Notes: generated from the sequence alone by a model not told the origin. A DNA stretch of 64,000 bases from Candidatus Rothia avicola (GCA_019115985.1 DXCN01000032.1:1-64000); one strand, 5' to 3'. Counted from the first letter of the stretch, positions 26,701 to 35,027 are shown. A program made the numbers and translations.

Positions 26701-28405
26701 GGCCCAGGGCGCTAAGCCCGGTGAGGGTGGCCAGCTCATGGCCCAGAAGGTCTACCCCTGGGTGGCCAAGACCCGCCACTCCACCCCCGGGGTCTCCCTG
26801 ATTTCGCCCCCGCCCCACCACGATATCTACTCCATCGAGGACCTCGCCCAGCTCATCTACGACTGCAAGCGGGCTAACCCGTCCGCCCGCGTCCACGTCA
26901 AGCTGGTGTCCGAAATCGGTATCGGCACCGTGGCCGCAGGCGTCACCAAGGCTAAGGCGGACGTCGTGCTCATCTCGGGCCACGACGGCGGCACCGGCGC
27001 AGCCCCGCTCAACTCCCTCAAGCACGCAGGTGCCCCCTGGGAGCTTGGCCTGGCTGAAGCCCAGCAGACCCTCATGATCAACGGCCTGCGCGACCGCGTG
27101 GTGGTACAGGCGGACGGCCAGCTCAAGACCGGCCGCGACGTCATCATTGCCGCCCTGCTGGGCGCCGAAGAATACGGCTTCGCTACCGCACCCCTGGTCG
27201 TCGAAGGCTGCATCATGATGCGCAAGTGCCACCTGGACACCTGCCCCGTGGGCGTCGCTACCCAGAACCCCGACCTGCGCGCCCGCTTCACCGGCCAGGC
27301 AGACCACGTGGTCAACTTCTTCGAGTTCATCGCCGAAGAGGTGCGCGAATACCTGGCCCAGCTGGGCTTCCGCACCCTGGACGAAGCTATCGGCCACGCC
27401 GAGGTACTCGACATGTCCCAGGCCATCGACCACTGGAAGGCCGACGGTCTTGACCTGACCAAGGTTCTCACCTCCACCGCCGTCGAATACGAGGGTCAGG
27501 GCATCCGCCACCTCAAGGACCAGGACCACGAACTCGAGGCGCACATCGATAACACCTTCATCGCAGCCGCTCAGGCAACCCTGAGCGACCGCACCCCGGT
27601 TGCTATCGACTCACCGGTGGTCAACACCGACCGCTCCGTGGGCACCATGCTGGGCCACACCGTCACCAAAACCTTCGGTATTGAGGTGCTGGACCACGAC
27701 TCCATCACCCTCAACCTCACCGGCCACGCGGGCCAGTCCCTCGGCGCCTTCCTGCCGCAGGGCATCACCATCCGCCTGACCGGCGACTCCAACGACTACG
27801 TGGGCAAGGGCCTCTCCGGCGGCCGCATTATCGTGGCTCCGGACGCCGCAGCCCCCCTGGTTGCCGAAGAGAACGTGGTAGCCGGTAACGTCATTGGCTA
27901 CGGCGCCACCAGCGGCGAAATGTTCATCCGCGGTATCGTCGGTGAGCGTTTCCTCGTTCGTAACTCCGGTGCCACTGCCGTTGTTGAAGGCATCGGCGAT
28001 CACGGCTGCGAATACATGACCGGTGGTAAGGCCCTGATTCTGGGCTCAACCGGCCGTAACTTCGGCGCGGGCATGAGCGGCGGTACCGCCTACGTGCTCG
28101 ACCTCGATATGGCCAAGGTCAACAAGCAGTCCCGTGAATCTGGCGAACTAGGCTTCCTGGAACTGACCGAGGATGACCGTGCCGAGGTTGCCCAGCTGCT
28201 GACCCGCCACCGTACCGAGACCGGCTCAACCCTGGCGTCCGCCCTGCTAGAAGACCTGGAGGGCACCTACGCCCGCATCACCAAGGTGCTCCCGCGCAAT
28301 TTTGCCGCAGTACAAGCTATCCGTGCCGAGGCCGAAGCCGCCGGCGAAGACACCGATTCCATGCAGGTTTGGAACAAGATTTTGGAGGTGACCGCTCGTG
28401 GCTGA
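23705..28405 (+). CDS. gltB: Glutamate synthase large subunit
   Basis: Makes glutamate from glutamine and 2-oxoglutarate together with GltD. The 1566-residue protein has the class II glutamine amidotransferase domain, whose catalytic cysteine (Cys52, in KDACGLAMIA) follows a removable 51-residue propeptide. The central and FMN-binding synthase domain follows (GGEDVDRL, SGHDGGTGAAP), with the 3Fe-4S cysteines at 1169, 1175 and 1180 (CIMMRKCHLDTCPVG). The C-terminal beta-helix domain is rich in glycine. It overlaps gltD by eight bases (GTGGCTGA). Complete in length and motifs. Confidence 0.97.
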   Translation: MSHTTLGSADHADKTFTQDPHTLGHAPSPFTTFASIPEATGLYSPENEKDACGLAMIATLRGTPGHDIVDHALTALRRLEHRGAVGADEGTGDGAGILLQIPDAFLREVVDFDLPELGKYAVGTAYLPTGGENAEELKEGLTQIAQREGLRVLGWREVPVKADIVGKAAREVMPYFVQMFIAEASGEDLDAVNAPFTGHIPVINLDEDSERRQLDQKAFRVRKRAQHKLGVYFPSFSSRTIVYKGMLTTAQLEPFYPDLSDPRFATKLAIVHSRFSTNTFPSWPLAQPFRTIAHNGEINTVKGNRNWMRARQSQLKSPVLGRNPEELFPICSVGASDSQSFDEVAELLMLSGRSAAQVLMMMVPEAWENHETMDEDRRAFYRYHSSLMEPWDGPAAIAFTDGDNVGSVLDRNGLRPGRYWVTDEGLVILASEVGVVDMPEEKIVEKGRVSPGKMFFVDTKAGRLVPDEEVKATVAAAQPWKQWADENIVDLADLPEREHIRASRKSILKRQQTFGYTEEELRKILAPMAETGAEPIYAMGTDTPIAVLSTRHRLLFDYFVQSFAQVTNPPLDSIREELVTSLKTSIGADGNLLRNGRVKVQHVGLNFPVINNDELDKIAHIEDEDGMPAALKVSGLYPAHGGEEALRARIAEICEKVSAAVERGVQFLILSDRNSNGAWAPIPSLLLTSAVHHHLLRSATRTKVALIVEAGDVREVHHVATLIGYGASAVNPYLAMESVEELVAQGEITGVTESEAVYNLIKALGKGLQKIMSKMGISTVSSYCGAQTFEALGLSQQVVDQFFTGTHSQMDGVGLDVIEAETCKRHHDAYPDDGVSVPYRALETGGEYDWRREGPPHLFNPQTIFRLQHSTKTRRYDIFKSYTKLVDDQAKDLMTLRGLFTFTEDRTPISIDEVEPVSEIVKRFSTGAMSYGSISKEAHETLAIAMNRLGAKSNTGEGGEDVDRLLDPERRSAIKQVASGRFGVTSLYLTNADDIQIKMAQGAKPGEGGQLMAQKVYPWVAKTRHSTPGVSLISPPPHHDIYSIEDLAQLIYDCKRANPSARVHVKLVSEIGIGTVAAGVTKAKADVVLISGHDGGTGAAPLNSLKHAGAPWELGLAEAQQTLMINGLRDRVVVQADGQLKTGRDVIIAALLGAEEYGFATAPLVVEGCIMMRKCHLDTCPVGVATQNPDLRARFTGQADHVVNFFEFIAEEVREYLAQLGFRTLDEAIGHAEVLDMSQAIDHWKADGLDLTKVLTSTAVEYEGQGIRHLKDQDHELEAHIDNTFIAAAQATLSDRTPVAIDSPVVNTDRSVGTMLGHTVTKTFGIEVLDHDSITLNLTGHAGQSLGAFLPQGITIRLTGDSNDYVGKGLSGGRIIVAPDAAAPLVAEENVVAGNVIGYGATSGEMFIRGIVGERFLVRNSGATAVVEGIGDHGCEYMTGGKALILGSTGRNFGAGMSGGTAYVLDLDMAKVNKQSRESGELGFLELTEDDRAEVAQLLTRHRTETGSTLASALLEDLEGTYARITKVLPRNFAAVQAIRAEAEAAGEDTDSMQVWNKILEVTARG

Positions 28406-29861
28406 TTCCCGCGGTTTTCTGAAAGTAACCACCCGTCAAGACCGACCCAAGCGCCCCGTTCCCGTGCGCATCCTTGACTGGAATGAGGTGCAGGTCGCCC
28501 AGAACTCGGCTGTGCTCAAGACCCAGGCCTCCCGCTGCATGGACTGCGGTGTTCCCTTCTGTCACGTCGGCTGCCCCCTAGGCAACCTGATCCCCGAATG
28601 GAACGACTTGACCTGGCGCGAGCAGACCGAAAAGGCTGTGGAACGCCTGCACGCGACCAACAACTTCCCCGAGTTCACCGGACGCGTGTGCCCGGCCCCC
28701 TGCGAAACCTCCTGCGTGCTGGGCATCAACCAGCCCGCGGTGACCATCAAACAGATTGAGTACTCGATCGCCGAGCAGGCTTTCGAGGGCGGCTACATCG
28801 AGCCGATCATGCCTGACCGTATGCTCGATAAGACCGTGGCCGTGGTCGGTTCAGGCCCCGCCGGTCTAGCCGCAGCCCAGCAGCTCACCCAGGCAGGCTT
28901 CACCGTTGCTGTCTTCGAACGCGATGACAAGGTAGGCGGCCTGCTGCGCTACGGCATCCCCGACTTTAAGCTAGAAAAAGATATCGTTGACCGCCGTATC
29001 GAGGTGATGAAGGCCGAAGGTACCCGCTTCCGCACCGGCATTGAAATCGGCAAGGACATCACCTGGGACGACCTCAAGCGCCGCTATGACGCCGTTATCG
29101 TTGCCACAGGTGCCACCGCCCCCCGCGCCCTGCCCATCCCCGGGGCCGACCTGGAGGGCGTCCACTACGCCATGCCCTACCTGACCGAAGCTAATCGCGT
29201 TGTTGCAGGTGACCTCGCTGCCCCCACCATTGATGCGGCAGGTAAGCAGGTCATCGTACTCGGGGGCGGCGATACCGGCTCAGACTGCATCGGCACCGCC
29301 GTCCGCCAGGGAGCTGCCTCCATCACCACCCTGGCCATCGGCGCCCAGCCCCCGGCAGAGCGCGCCGACCACGAGCCCTGGCCCATGTTCCCCAAGGTCT
29401 TCGAGGTGTCCTCATCCCACGAAGAAGGCGGCGAACGCAAGTACCTGGCCTCAACCGTCGAATTCGTGGGTGAAAACGGTAAACTCACCGGCCTCAAGGT
29501 CGCAGAAACCGAATACCTACCCGATGGCCGCCGCGTGCCCAAGGCTGGCACCGAGCATGTCATTCCAGCTGACCTGGTCTTCCTGGCCCTGGGCTTCACC
29601 GGCCAGGAAAACGACGCCATCACCACCCAGGTCGGTGCCCAACTCGACCGCCGCACCAACGTGGCCCGCGACGAGAACTACATGACCAACGTCCCCGGCG
29701 TCTTCTCCTGCGGCGACGCCGGACGCGGGCAGTCCCTGGTCGTGTGGGCAATCGCCGAAGGACGCGCCTGCGCTGCAGCCGTCGAAAAGCACCTGACCGG
29801 CTCCACCCTGCTGCCGGCCCCTGTCGCCCCCAGCGACCGGGCGATTGATTTGGCGCTCTAA
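28398..29861 (+). CDS. gltD: Glutamate synthase small subunit
   Basis: FAD-containing NADPH-oxidising subunit that feeds electrons to GltB. The 487-residue product has the N-terminal 4Fe-4S cysteines at 47, 50, 55 and 59 ([14 protein letters not shown]). The FAD-binding [15 protein letters not shown] lies at about residue 151, the NADPH-binding [14 protein letters not shown] at about residue 287, and the [17 protein letters not shown] ending near the C-terminus. The GTG start lies within the gltB 3' end, so the two subunits are coupled. Confidence 0.97.
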   Translation: MADSRGFLKVTTRQDRPKRPVPVRILDWNEVQVAQNSAVLKTQASRCMDCGVPFCHVGCPLGNLIPEWNDLTWREQTEKAVERLHATNNFPEFTGRVCPAPCETSCVLGINQPAVTIKQIEYSIAEQAFEGGYIEPIMPDRMLDKTVAVVGSGPAGLAAAQQLTQAGFTVAVFERDDKVGGLLRYGIPDFKLEKDIVDRRIEVMKAEGTRFRTGIEIGKDITWDDLKRRYDAVIVATGATAPRALPIPGADLEGVHYAMPYLTEANRVVAGDLAAPTIDAAGKQVIVLGGGDTGSDCIGTAVRQGAASITTLAIGAQPPAERADHEPWPMFPKVFEVSSSHEEGGERKYLASTVEFVGENGKLTGLKVAETEYLPDGRRVPKAGTEHVIPADLVFLALGFTGQENDAITTQVGAQLDRRTNVARDENYMTNVPGVFSCGDAGRGQSLVVWAIAEGRACAAAVEKHLTGSTLLPAPVAPSDRAIDLAL

Positions 29862-30165
29862 GGACGGACGGTAGACAGACTCACGCTCGCTGCCGACCCT
29901 CTCGTCTGGTTCGCTAGCTGGCTCGCAGGGCTCGCCAGATTCGCGCCGAGATTTATTTTCCTCGCGCGCTCGGAATCTCGGTGCTCATCACAAGACGATT
30001 CACGCCCCGCCTTGCGGCGGATTCCGTTCGCTCTTGTGTGCTGACGCACCCGTTCACTCCATCGAGCCAGCAGCTTCGCTGTGAGTCTGCCTACCTACCT
30101 TTGGCAACGAAGCACCATCAAAACACCGGGCGGGGCCGGTTTTCTGTGGGCGCCTTGGTCTTTCC
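29862..30165. repeat. Large inverted-repeat element after gltD
   Basis: The gap is almost filled by a palindromic element (29870-30094). Its end arms (GGTAGACAGACTCAC and GTGAGTCTGCCTACC) pair, and inside lies a further hairpin GAGATT...AATCTC with the core CCTCGCGCGCTCGG. It shares CTCGCTGCCGACCCTCTCGT, CGATTCACGCC and GAGCCAGCAGCTTCGCTG with the element at 34857-35027, in the same order, while the outer arms differ. No gene seen. Confidence 0.75.
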
Positions 30166-30723
30166 TTAGGCTAGGGCGGCTACTGCCTCGACCAGCGGTT
30201 CAACCTGCTCCTGACTGGAGTAGTCAACGGTTTTGCGGGTGAAGCTGTCGAGCATCTGCTGGTTAGCTTCAGACTTCTTGGGCAGGGCGGCGATAGCCGA
30301 GCGGATGCCCACCATCACGGTTTTATGCTTGAAAGAAAGTCGGGTGTGGTCGAGGCCGCCGCGCAGGTGAAAGGTGCCGAGGGCGTCCTGAACCAGGGTC
30401 TCGCCCAGGTTCTTGGCCAGCAGGGCATCGAGCTTCTGCTGGCTTGCCCCCGCCAGGCCACTGAACGAGACGGTGAAGAGGGCAAAGGGCTTGACCCTCA
30501 GTTCCTGCTCGTACTTTTTGAGCTCCTGGGCGCCGGTGAGGAACCCGCCGTAGTCGCTCAAGCCCGCCACCAGGACGTCCGCGTCGGCTACGGCGCGTTC
30601 GGTGAGCTGGTCTAGGGGCAGTAGCAGGGTGGTAAAGCGCCCCTCCAGCTGCTGGCTGATCCAGCGGGCGTACTGCTCGGTGTAGCCGTACTGGCTACCG
30701 TAGGCAATCAGTAGTGTCTTCAT
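30166..30723 (-). CDS. Flavodoxin-domain protein (second of a pair)
   Basis: A 185-residue flavodoxin-fold protein. The FMN phosphate loop is recognisable as AYGSQYGYTEQYARWI at the N-terminus, and AGLSDYGGFLTG matches the second flavin loop. The overall form recalls HemG-type flavodoxins (protoporphyrinogen oxidase-like), but the substrate cannot be read from the sequence. The start is ATG at 30723; a longer frame exists, but this ATG lies two bases after the stop of the preceding gene and begins the conserved fold. It is probably translated by coupling, since no good ribosome binding site precedes it. Confidence 0.78.
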   Translation of the reverse strand: MKTLLIAYGSQYGYTEQYARWISQQLEGRFTTLLLPLDQLTERAVADADVLVAGLSDYGGFLTGAQELKKYEQELRVKPFALFTVSFSGLAGASQQKLDALLAKNLGETLVQDALGTFHLRGGLDHTRLSFKHKTVMVGIRSAIAALPKKSEANQQMLDSFTRKTVDYSSQEQVEPLVEAVAALA

Positions 30724-30725
30724 CG

Positions 30726-31316
30726 TTAGGAGGCGGCGATGTCGGTCAGGTAGGTTTCGACCTCGGCGATGAGGGGCTTGGTCCATTCGCGGTTGGTGTG
30801 GTCGGCCCCGCCATTTTCGAAGGCTTCGATGAGCTGCTTGTCGTATTCGTTTTGCTTGGGCTTGAGCTTGTAGGCGGTCTTGACGCCGGTGAGGGCGGTC
30901 TTGTGTAGCTTGGACATTTCGTCCATCTTGAGACCCCCGCGGAAGTGGAAGGCGGGGCGGTCGCCGGCAACGTCTGCCTTGTAGCTCTTCATGACGCGCT
31001 CGTCGAGGTAGGAGCGGGGGTAGACTTCGGTGCCGTTGAAGGAGACGGTGTAGAAGACGCGGTTGGGCACGGTGAGCATGGCTTCGCGGCGCTTGCGCAG
31101 GGTGGGTGCGCCGGTGAGGAAGCCGCCCAGGTAGCTGGCACCGACGATGAGTATGTCGGCCGCTTCGATCATTTCGTCGGTGGCTTCGGCGACGGGGGAG
31201 AGGGTCACCTGCGGTGCGGACGCGTGGGCGCGCAGGTCTTCTGCGATCCAGTGGGCGTAGCGTTCGGTATGGCCGTAGGTGGAGCCGAAGAGGATAAGGA
31301 CGTTCGGGGTAGGCAT
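30726..31316 (-). CDS. Flavodoxin-domain protein (first of a pair)
   Basis: A 196-residue flavodoxin-fold protein, clearly paralogous to its neighbour. It has the FMN loop LFGSTYGHTERYAHWI, the second loop VGASYLGGFLTGAPTL, FYTVSFNG, and the shared FHFRGGLKMDEMSKLHK block (the partner has FHLRGGLDHTRLSFKHK). GAAAGAG lies upstream of the ATG. A HemG-like or other flavin-dependent redox role is possible. The pair interrupts the gltD-pyk adjacency typical of Actinobacteria and looks like an inserted, duplicated unit. Confidence 0.78.
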   Translation of the reverse strand: MPTPNVLILFGSTYGHTERYAHWIAEDLRAHASAPQVTLSPVAEATDEMIEAADILIVGASYLGGFLTGAPTLRKRREAMLTVPNRVFYTVSFNGTEVYPRSYLDERVMKSYKADVAGDRPAFHFRGGLKMDEMSKLHKTALTGVKTAYKLKPKQNEYDKQLIEAFENGGADHTNREWTKPLIAEVETYLTDIAAS

Positions 31317-31522
31317 GGGCACTCTTTCGTCGGTTTGCGGGTGGGTAGCTAGCGTTGCGTTCTGCATTTAGGATACGCGCCCGGGGCGTATGCTCTCAAA
31401 GCTGACAAGCTAGATGACAGATTTTGTTTGTTTATGACTGTTTATGTGTGTTTTGGTGGTTTTATATCGAATATTTACACAGAAAGTGCCCAATGCCTCC
31501 ATCAAAACCTCACGAAACAACG

Positions 31523-31528
31523 TATAAT
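31523..31528 (+). promoter_or_regulatory. Probable pyk promoter -10 element
   Basis: A consensus TATAAT within CGTATAATGAGG, about 125 bases before pyk. The -35 region is poor. The 31317-31650 gap is A+T-rich and holds no other gene. Confidence 0.5.
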
Positions 31529-31654
31529 GAGGTGTGGACATGTTGGTTTCATGCTGACTATCTGTGAATATGGTGGTTGTTGGCGGTAGTCAATCCGCTA
31601 CCGACAGAAACCACACCAAAGGTTCTCAGACCCCTACAAACCTAAGGTTGATTG

Positions 31655-33124
31655 ATGAGACGCGCAAAGATTGTTTGTACTATTGGCCCCGCAATTTCTG
31701 CACCCGAGAAAATTGCAGCGGCTATCGAAGCGGGCATGAACGTCGCCCGCCTGAACATGAGCCACGGTGACCACGAGGTTCACACCAACTCATACGCAAC
31801 CATCCGCGAGCAGGCCGAAAAGCTTGGTCACAACGTCGCGATTCTCGCCGACCTTCAGGGCCCCAAGATTCGCCTCGAAACCTTCAAGAACGGCGCTGAG
31901 GTTCTCGAACCCGGCGACACCTTCAAAATCACCATCGAAGATGTTGAAGGCACCAAGGAAATCTGCGGCACCACCTTCAAGGGTCTGCCCGGAGACGTCA
32001 AGCCCGGCGATACCCTGCTGATTGATGACGGCAAGATCCGCCTCGAAGCTATCGAGGTTGACGAGACCACCGTGACTACCCGCGTCATCGTTGGCGGCCC
32101 CATCTCCAACAACAAGGGCATCAACCTGCCCGGCGTTGCTGTTTCCATCCCCGCCCTCACCGAGAAGGACGAGCGCGACCTGCGCTTCGCCCTGAACCTG
32201 GGCGTGGACATCATCGCTCTCTCCTTCGTCCGCTCCGGCGACGACATCCAGCGTGTCCACGAAATCATGGAAGAAGAAGGCCGTAAGATCGCCGTCATCG
32301 CCAAGATTGAAAAGCCCCAGGCCGTTGAAAACCTGCAGGATATCGTCGACAAGTTCGACGGCATCATGGTAGCCCGTGGCGACCTGGGCGTGGAGTTCCC
32401 CCTCGAAGAGGTTCCCCTTGTGCAGAAGCGCGCCATCGAACTGGCCCGCCGCTGGGCAAAGCCCGTTATCGTGGCAACCCAGGTGCTGGAAACCATGATC
32501 CAGAACCCCACCCCCACCCGTGCAGAGGCCTCCGACTGCGCTAACGCTATCCTTGACGGTGCCGACGCTGTCATGCTCTCGGGCGAAACCTCAGTGGGTA
32601 AGTACCCCATCATCACCATCCAGACCATGGCCCGCATCATCAAATCCACCGAAGAGCGCGGCCTCTTCCGCGTTCCCGAACTGGGCACCTCACCTAAGAC
32701 CCGCGGTGGCGCTATCACCCGCGCAGCGGTCAACATCGCTGACCAGCTGGATGTTAAGTACATCGCCACCTTCACCCAGTCCGGTGACACCGCCCGCCGT
32801 CTGGCCCGCCTGCGTCCGGCCAAGCCTGTGCTTGCCCTGACTCCTGAGCCCTCCGTGCGTGCCTTCCTCTCCCTGCTGTGGGGCGTTGAGGCAGCGGTTT
32901 CACCCACCGCTAAGGACACCGACGAGATGACCGCCGTGGTTGACCGCTACATGCTGGCTAACGGTCTGGCTCAGGCCAACGACATGATCGTCATGGCTGC
33001 CGGTTCACCTCCCGGCGTTGCAGGTTCCACCAACACCGTTAAGGTCCACCGCGTTGGCGACCTTGATGACGCCGGTGCTGTGCTCCCCGAGGCCCGCGAG
33101 CAGGTCGGCCCCTACACCGACTAA
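31655..33124 (+). CDS. pyk: Pyruvate kinase
   Basis: Last step of glycolysis: phosphoenolpyruvate plus ADP to pyruvate plus ATP. The 489-residue protein shows RAKIVCTIGPA at the N-terminus, VARLNMSHGDH, the catalytic-lysine block IAVIAKIEKPQAVENL, and MVARGDLGVEFPLEEVPLVQ. The C-terminal allosteric domain ends normally. ATG at 31655 is taken rather than the adjacent TTG, with AAGG upstream. The gltBD-pyk order is conserved in Actinobacteria. A strong terminator follows. Confidence 0.97.
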   Translation: MRRAKIVCTIGPAISAPEKIAAAIEAGMNVARLNMSHGDHEVHTNSYATIREQAEKLGHNVAILADLQGPKIRLETFKNGAEVLEPGDTFKITIEDVEGTKEICGTTFKGLPGDVKPGDTLLIDDGKIRLEAIEVDETTVTTRVIVGGPISNNKGINLPGVAVSIPALTEKDERDLRFALNLGVDIIALSFVRSGDDIQRVHEIMEEEGRKIAVIAKIEKPQAVENLQDIVDKFDGIMVARGDLGVEFPLEEVPLVQKRAIELARRWAKPVIVATQVLETMIQNPTPTRAEASDCANAILDGADAVMLSGETSVGKYPIITIQTMARIIKSTEERGLFRVPELGTSPKTRGGAITRAAVNIADQLDVKYIATFTQSGDTARRLARLRPAKPVLALTPEPSVRAFLSLLWGVEAAVSPTAKDTDEMTAVVDRYMLANGLAQANDMIVMAAGSPPGVAGSTNTVKVHRVGDLDDAGAVLPEAREQVGPYTD

Positions 33125-33153
33125 GGATTAGCTCGCTCCTAGGTGCTGATTCG

Positions 33154-33193
33154 AAGGCCCCGCCGCTTCATTGTGATGAAGTGGTGGGGTCTT
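33154..33193 (+). terminator. Intrinsic terminator after pyk
   Basis: The 18-bp arms AAGGCCCCGCCGCTTCAT and ATGAAGTGGTGGGGTCTT pair around a TGTG loop, with G-U wobbles, followed by a short T-containing tract. Confidence 0.85.
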
Positions 33194-33201
33194 CGTCTCG
33201 G

Positions 33202-33207
33202 TAGACT
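33202..33207 (+). promoter_or_regulatory. -10 element for the SRPBCC gene
   Basis: TAGACT, eight bases before the ATG at 33215. Transcription would begin at or next to the start codon, so the mRNA is probably leaderless. The same TAGACT hexamer occurs in the predicted rpsA promoter and ahead of the MFS gene at 52532. Confidence 0.5.
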
Positions 33208-33214
33208 GGTTGAG

Positions 33215-33670
33215 ATGACACATACTTTTCTCACTCGCTCCACCGTTATCGACGCTCCTGTTGATCAGGTTCGCGTCTTGATTGAGGACCTGCACGCCTG
33301 GGAGAGCTGGTCACCCTGGCAGGAGCTTGACCCCGCTATGCAGCAGACCTACTCCGGTGCCGAGCGCGGCATCGGTGCAAAGATGGCCTGGGCTGGCAAC
33401 AAGAAGGCCGGTGAGGGTCGCATGACTGTAGTGACGGTGGAGGACAACCTGGTTGAGGTTGATATTGAATTCATCAAGCCCTGGGCCGCTCAGAACTGTA
33501 GCCACTTCAAGCTGCAGCCTACTGAGGGCGGTACCGCAGTTGCCTGGTCGATGAGCGGTGAGCAGAACCTGATCATGAAAGCAATGTTCAAGGTCTTTAA
33601 TATGCAAAAGCGTATCAGTGCTGATTTTGAGCGTGGCTTGGCCCGCCTTAAGGCGGCAGCAGAGGGTTAG
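33215..33670 (+). CDS. SRPBCC-family (polyketide cyclase/START-like) protein
   Basis: A 151-residue single-domain protein of the SRPBCC ligand-binding fold; ligand unknown. Typical features are the opening strand (RSTVIDAPVDQVRVLIEDL), the WESWSPWQELDPAMQQTYSG block, the GAKMAWAGNKKAGEGRMTV strand pair, and a long C-terminal helix. A longer upstream frame exists, but ATG at 33215 starts the fold and lies directly downstream of a -10 element. No partner gene is obvious. Confidence 0.82.
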   Translation: MTHTFLTRSTVIDAPVDQVRVLIEDLHAWESWSPWQELDPAMQQTYSGAERGIGAKMAWAGNKKAGEGRMTVVTVEDNLVEVDIEFIKPWAAQNCSHFKLQPTEGGTAVAWSMSGEQNLIMKAMFKVFNMQKRISADFERGLARLKAAAEG

Positions 33671-33778
33671 GACGCCCGCCTCACCTAAGTTGCCTGCGGG
33701 AAGCCATTCGTCGTATAGGGGTCATAGTTGCCCATTGTGATTGATGAATGAACTTTAACCTGACTGACAGGTGTAGAC

Positions 33779-33909
33779 TGGTTCCTGGTGATTCAGGACC
33801 GGAGATTTGGTTTTGAATCGAACCGCCGTAGGAACCACAAGATCAAAGCCTGGCTTCGGTCTTGTCTCCTCACCAGCCCGCCCGCCCCTCTGGGGCGGGC
33901 GGGTTTTTT
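33779..33909 (+). ncRNA. Candidate small RNA ending in an intrinsic terminator
   Basis: A region of about 130 bases without an ORF folds into three units. The first pairs TGGTTCCT with AGGAACCA, enclosing GATTCA/TGAATC. The second pairs CAAGA with TCTTG, enclosing AAGCC/GGCTT. The third is a perfect 12-bp terminator stem (33877-33888 with 33892-33903) followed by TTTTTT. It does not overlap a gene and faces the 3' end of the next minus-strand gene. A TAGACT -10 candidate lies at 33774-33779; its position would put the start a few bases inside the first stem, so the exact 5' end is uncertain. I recognise no known RNA family. Confidence 0.55.
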
Positions 33910-33929
33910 ATACGCGCTAAGCAGTAGTT

Positions 33930-34823
33930 CTACTTATCACAGGCGATACCGTCGCCATCGCGGTCAAGCTTGGAACTGTAGGCGGGGTGACCTGCTGGGA
34001 TATGCGAGTAGCCCGCAGCTTTTGCCTCCGCACAAGAGCCAAACTTTAGATTCTCCTGAACGGGAGCTGGTGCCGGCTCAGCAGGGGCCTGGAAAAATTG
34101 AGCAGGCTGAGTGGCAACGGGAGGCTCAGGGATAGTTTCAGCAGGAGTCTCAACTGGAGCAGGAGGTGCTACCTCTTCAATTGGAACTGTTTGCTCGGGT
34201 GTAGGTTCTACAGCCTGTTCTGTTGCTACTTCAGAAGGAGTGGCGCTCTCGACTCCAGTGGGTGATGGGGACGCTGTTACTTCAGGGGTCTCTGATGTAG
34301 CTGAAGGAGTTGGGGTAGAAATTTGGGTTGGGCTTGAAGTCTCCTCTGACGCAGGCTCAGTACTGTCTCCACCGCTTATCAGCGAACTGAAAAGCGCGAG
34401 AATCAGCAGGAATACAAAGATAATCCCTGAACATCCCAAGCAGCCTAGGCACCCCAGAAGTCCCTTCTTGTTTTTAAGATTTTCAGGAATTCCCTGTTCT
34501 CTGAGTGCAGCTAGTTTATCTGCAGGATAAGAGGTGGGCTGTTGCGTGAACGAGCCCTTTTCGAAAGTGCCGTTGGGTTCTTCATCCGGCTCAGAATAGG
34601 GGTTCTCAGATGTAATCTTGGCCCCATAGACGCCTGTAGCGTATTTAGTTTCTCGGGTAAAAGCCCCTTTTTCATAGGTGCTTTCAGGCGAAGAGGAATT
34701 TTGCGAAGATTTGGGGGTGAACTTGGAGGTCGTGGCATTGCTAAGCTTCTTGAAACGGTCCACTCCATCGGGAATGATGTCCTGCTTTAGCTTGTCTGCA
34801 AGTGACTTGCGGGGCTCTTTCAT
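33930..34823 (-). CDS. Membrane-anchored excalibur-domain protein
   Basis: A 297-residue surface protein. The N-terminal 120 residues are cytoplasmic-looking and contain two copies of a short motif (TYEKGAFT and TFEKGSFT). GLLGCLGCLG (121-130) leads into one transmembrane helix (about 131-150). A long Pro/Thr/Ser/Glu-rich stalk follows, and the last 37 residues are an excalibur domain (SCAEAKAAGYSHIPAGHPAY, then DRDGDGIACDK), a calcium-binding cysteine-bridged fold. ATG at 34823 is chosen with GAAGGTGAG upstream; a GTG nine bases earlier is possible. The function is unknown. It shares anchor and C-terminal domain with the nuclease at 35598. A long inverted repeat lies just upstream. Confidence 0.85.
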   Translation of the reverse strand: MKEPRKSLADKLKQDIIPDGVDRFKKLSNATTSKFTPKSSQNSSSPESTYEKGAFTRETKYATGVYGAKITSENPYSEPDEEPNGTFEKGSFTQQPTSYPADKLAALREQGIPENLKNKKGLLGCLGCLGCSGIIFVFLLILALFSSLISGGDSTEPASEETSSPTQISTPTPSATSETPEVTASPSPTGVESATPSEVATEQAVEPTPEQTVPIEEVAPPAPVETPAETIPEPPVATQPAQFFQAPAEPAPAPVQENLKFGSCAEAKAAGYSHIPAGHPAYSSKLDRDGDGIACDK

Positions 34824-34856
34824 GAGACTCACCTTCGGTATGTACTGTGTGTAACT

Positions 34857-35027
34857 CTTATAGAGGCTTATTCGTAAGGTCTGTCTCGAGGTGCCCCTGG
34901 GCTCGCACTCGCTGCCGACCCTCTCGTTCGGTTCGCTTCGCTCACAAGGCGATTCACGCCAGCCACCGAGCCAGCAGCTTCGCTGCGAGCCCGGGGCACC
35001 TCTGCCCTTATGAATAAGTCTTATAAT
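34857..35027. repeat. Giant inverted repeat between divergent genes
   Basis: Arms of roughly 50-60 bases (about 34857-34912 and 34975-35027) pair with few gaps: CTTATTC/GAATAAG, GAGGTGCCCC/GGGGCACCTC and GGGCTCGCA/TGCGAGCCC in order. The centre shares CTCGCTGCCGACCCTCTCGT, CGATTCACGCC and GAGCCAGCAGCTTCGCTG with the element after gltD. It sits between the divergent excalibur and PH-domain genes and could form a cruciform. Confidence 0.8.

Noticed and set aside
26357..27544. 395-codon frame on the minus strand opposite gltB
   Set aside because: Entirely inside the FMN/Fe-S region of gltB; its Gly/Val/Asp-rich composition is typical of an antisense frame.
33811..33832. tRNA-like T-arm inside the small RNA candidate
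   Set aside because: GGTT...AACC with a TTGAATCG loop looks like a T-arm, but no acceptor, D or anticodon arms can be fitted.
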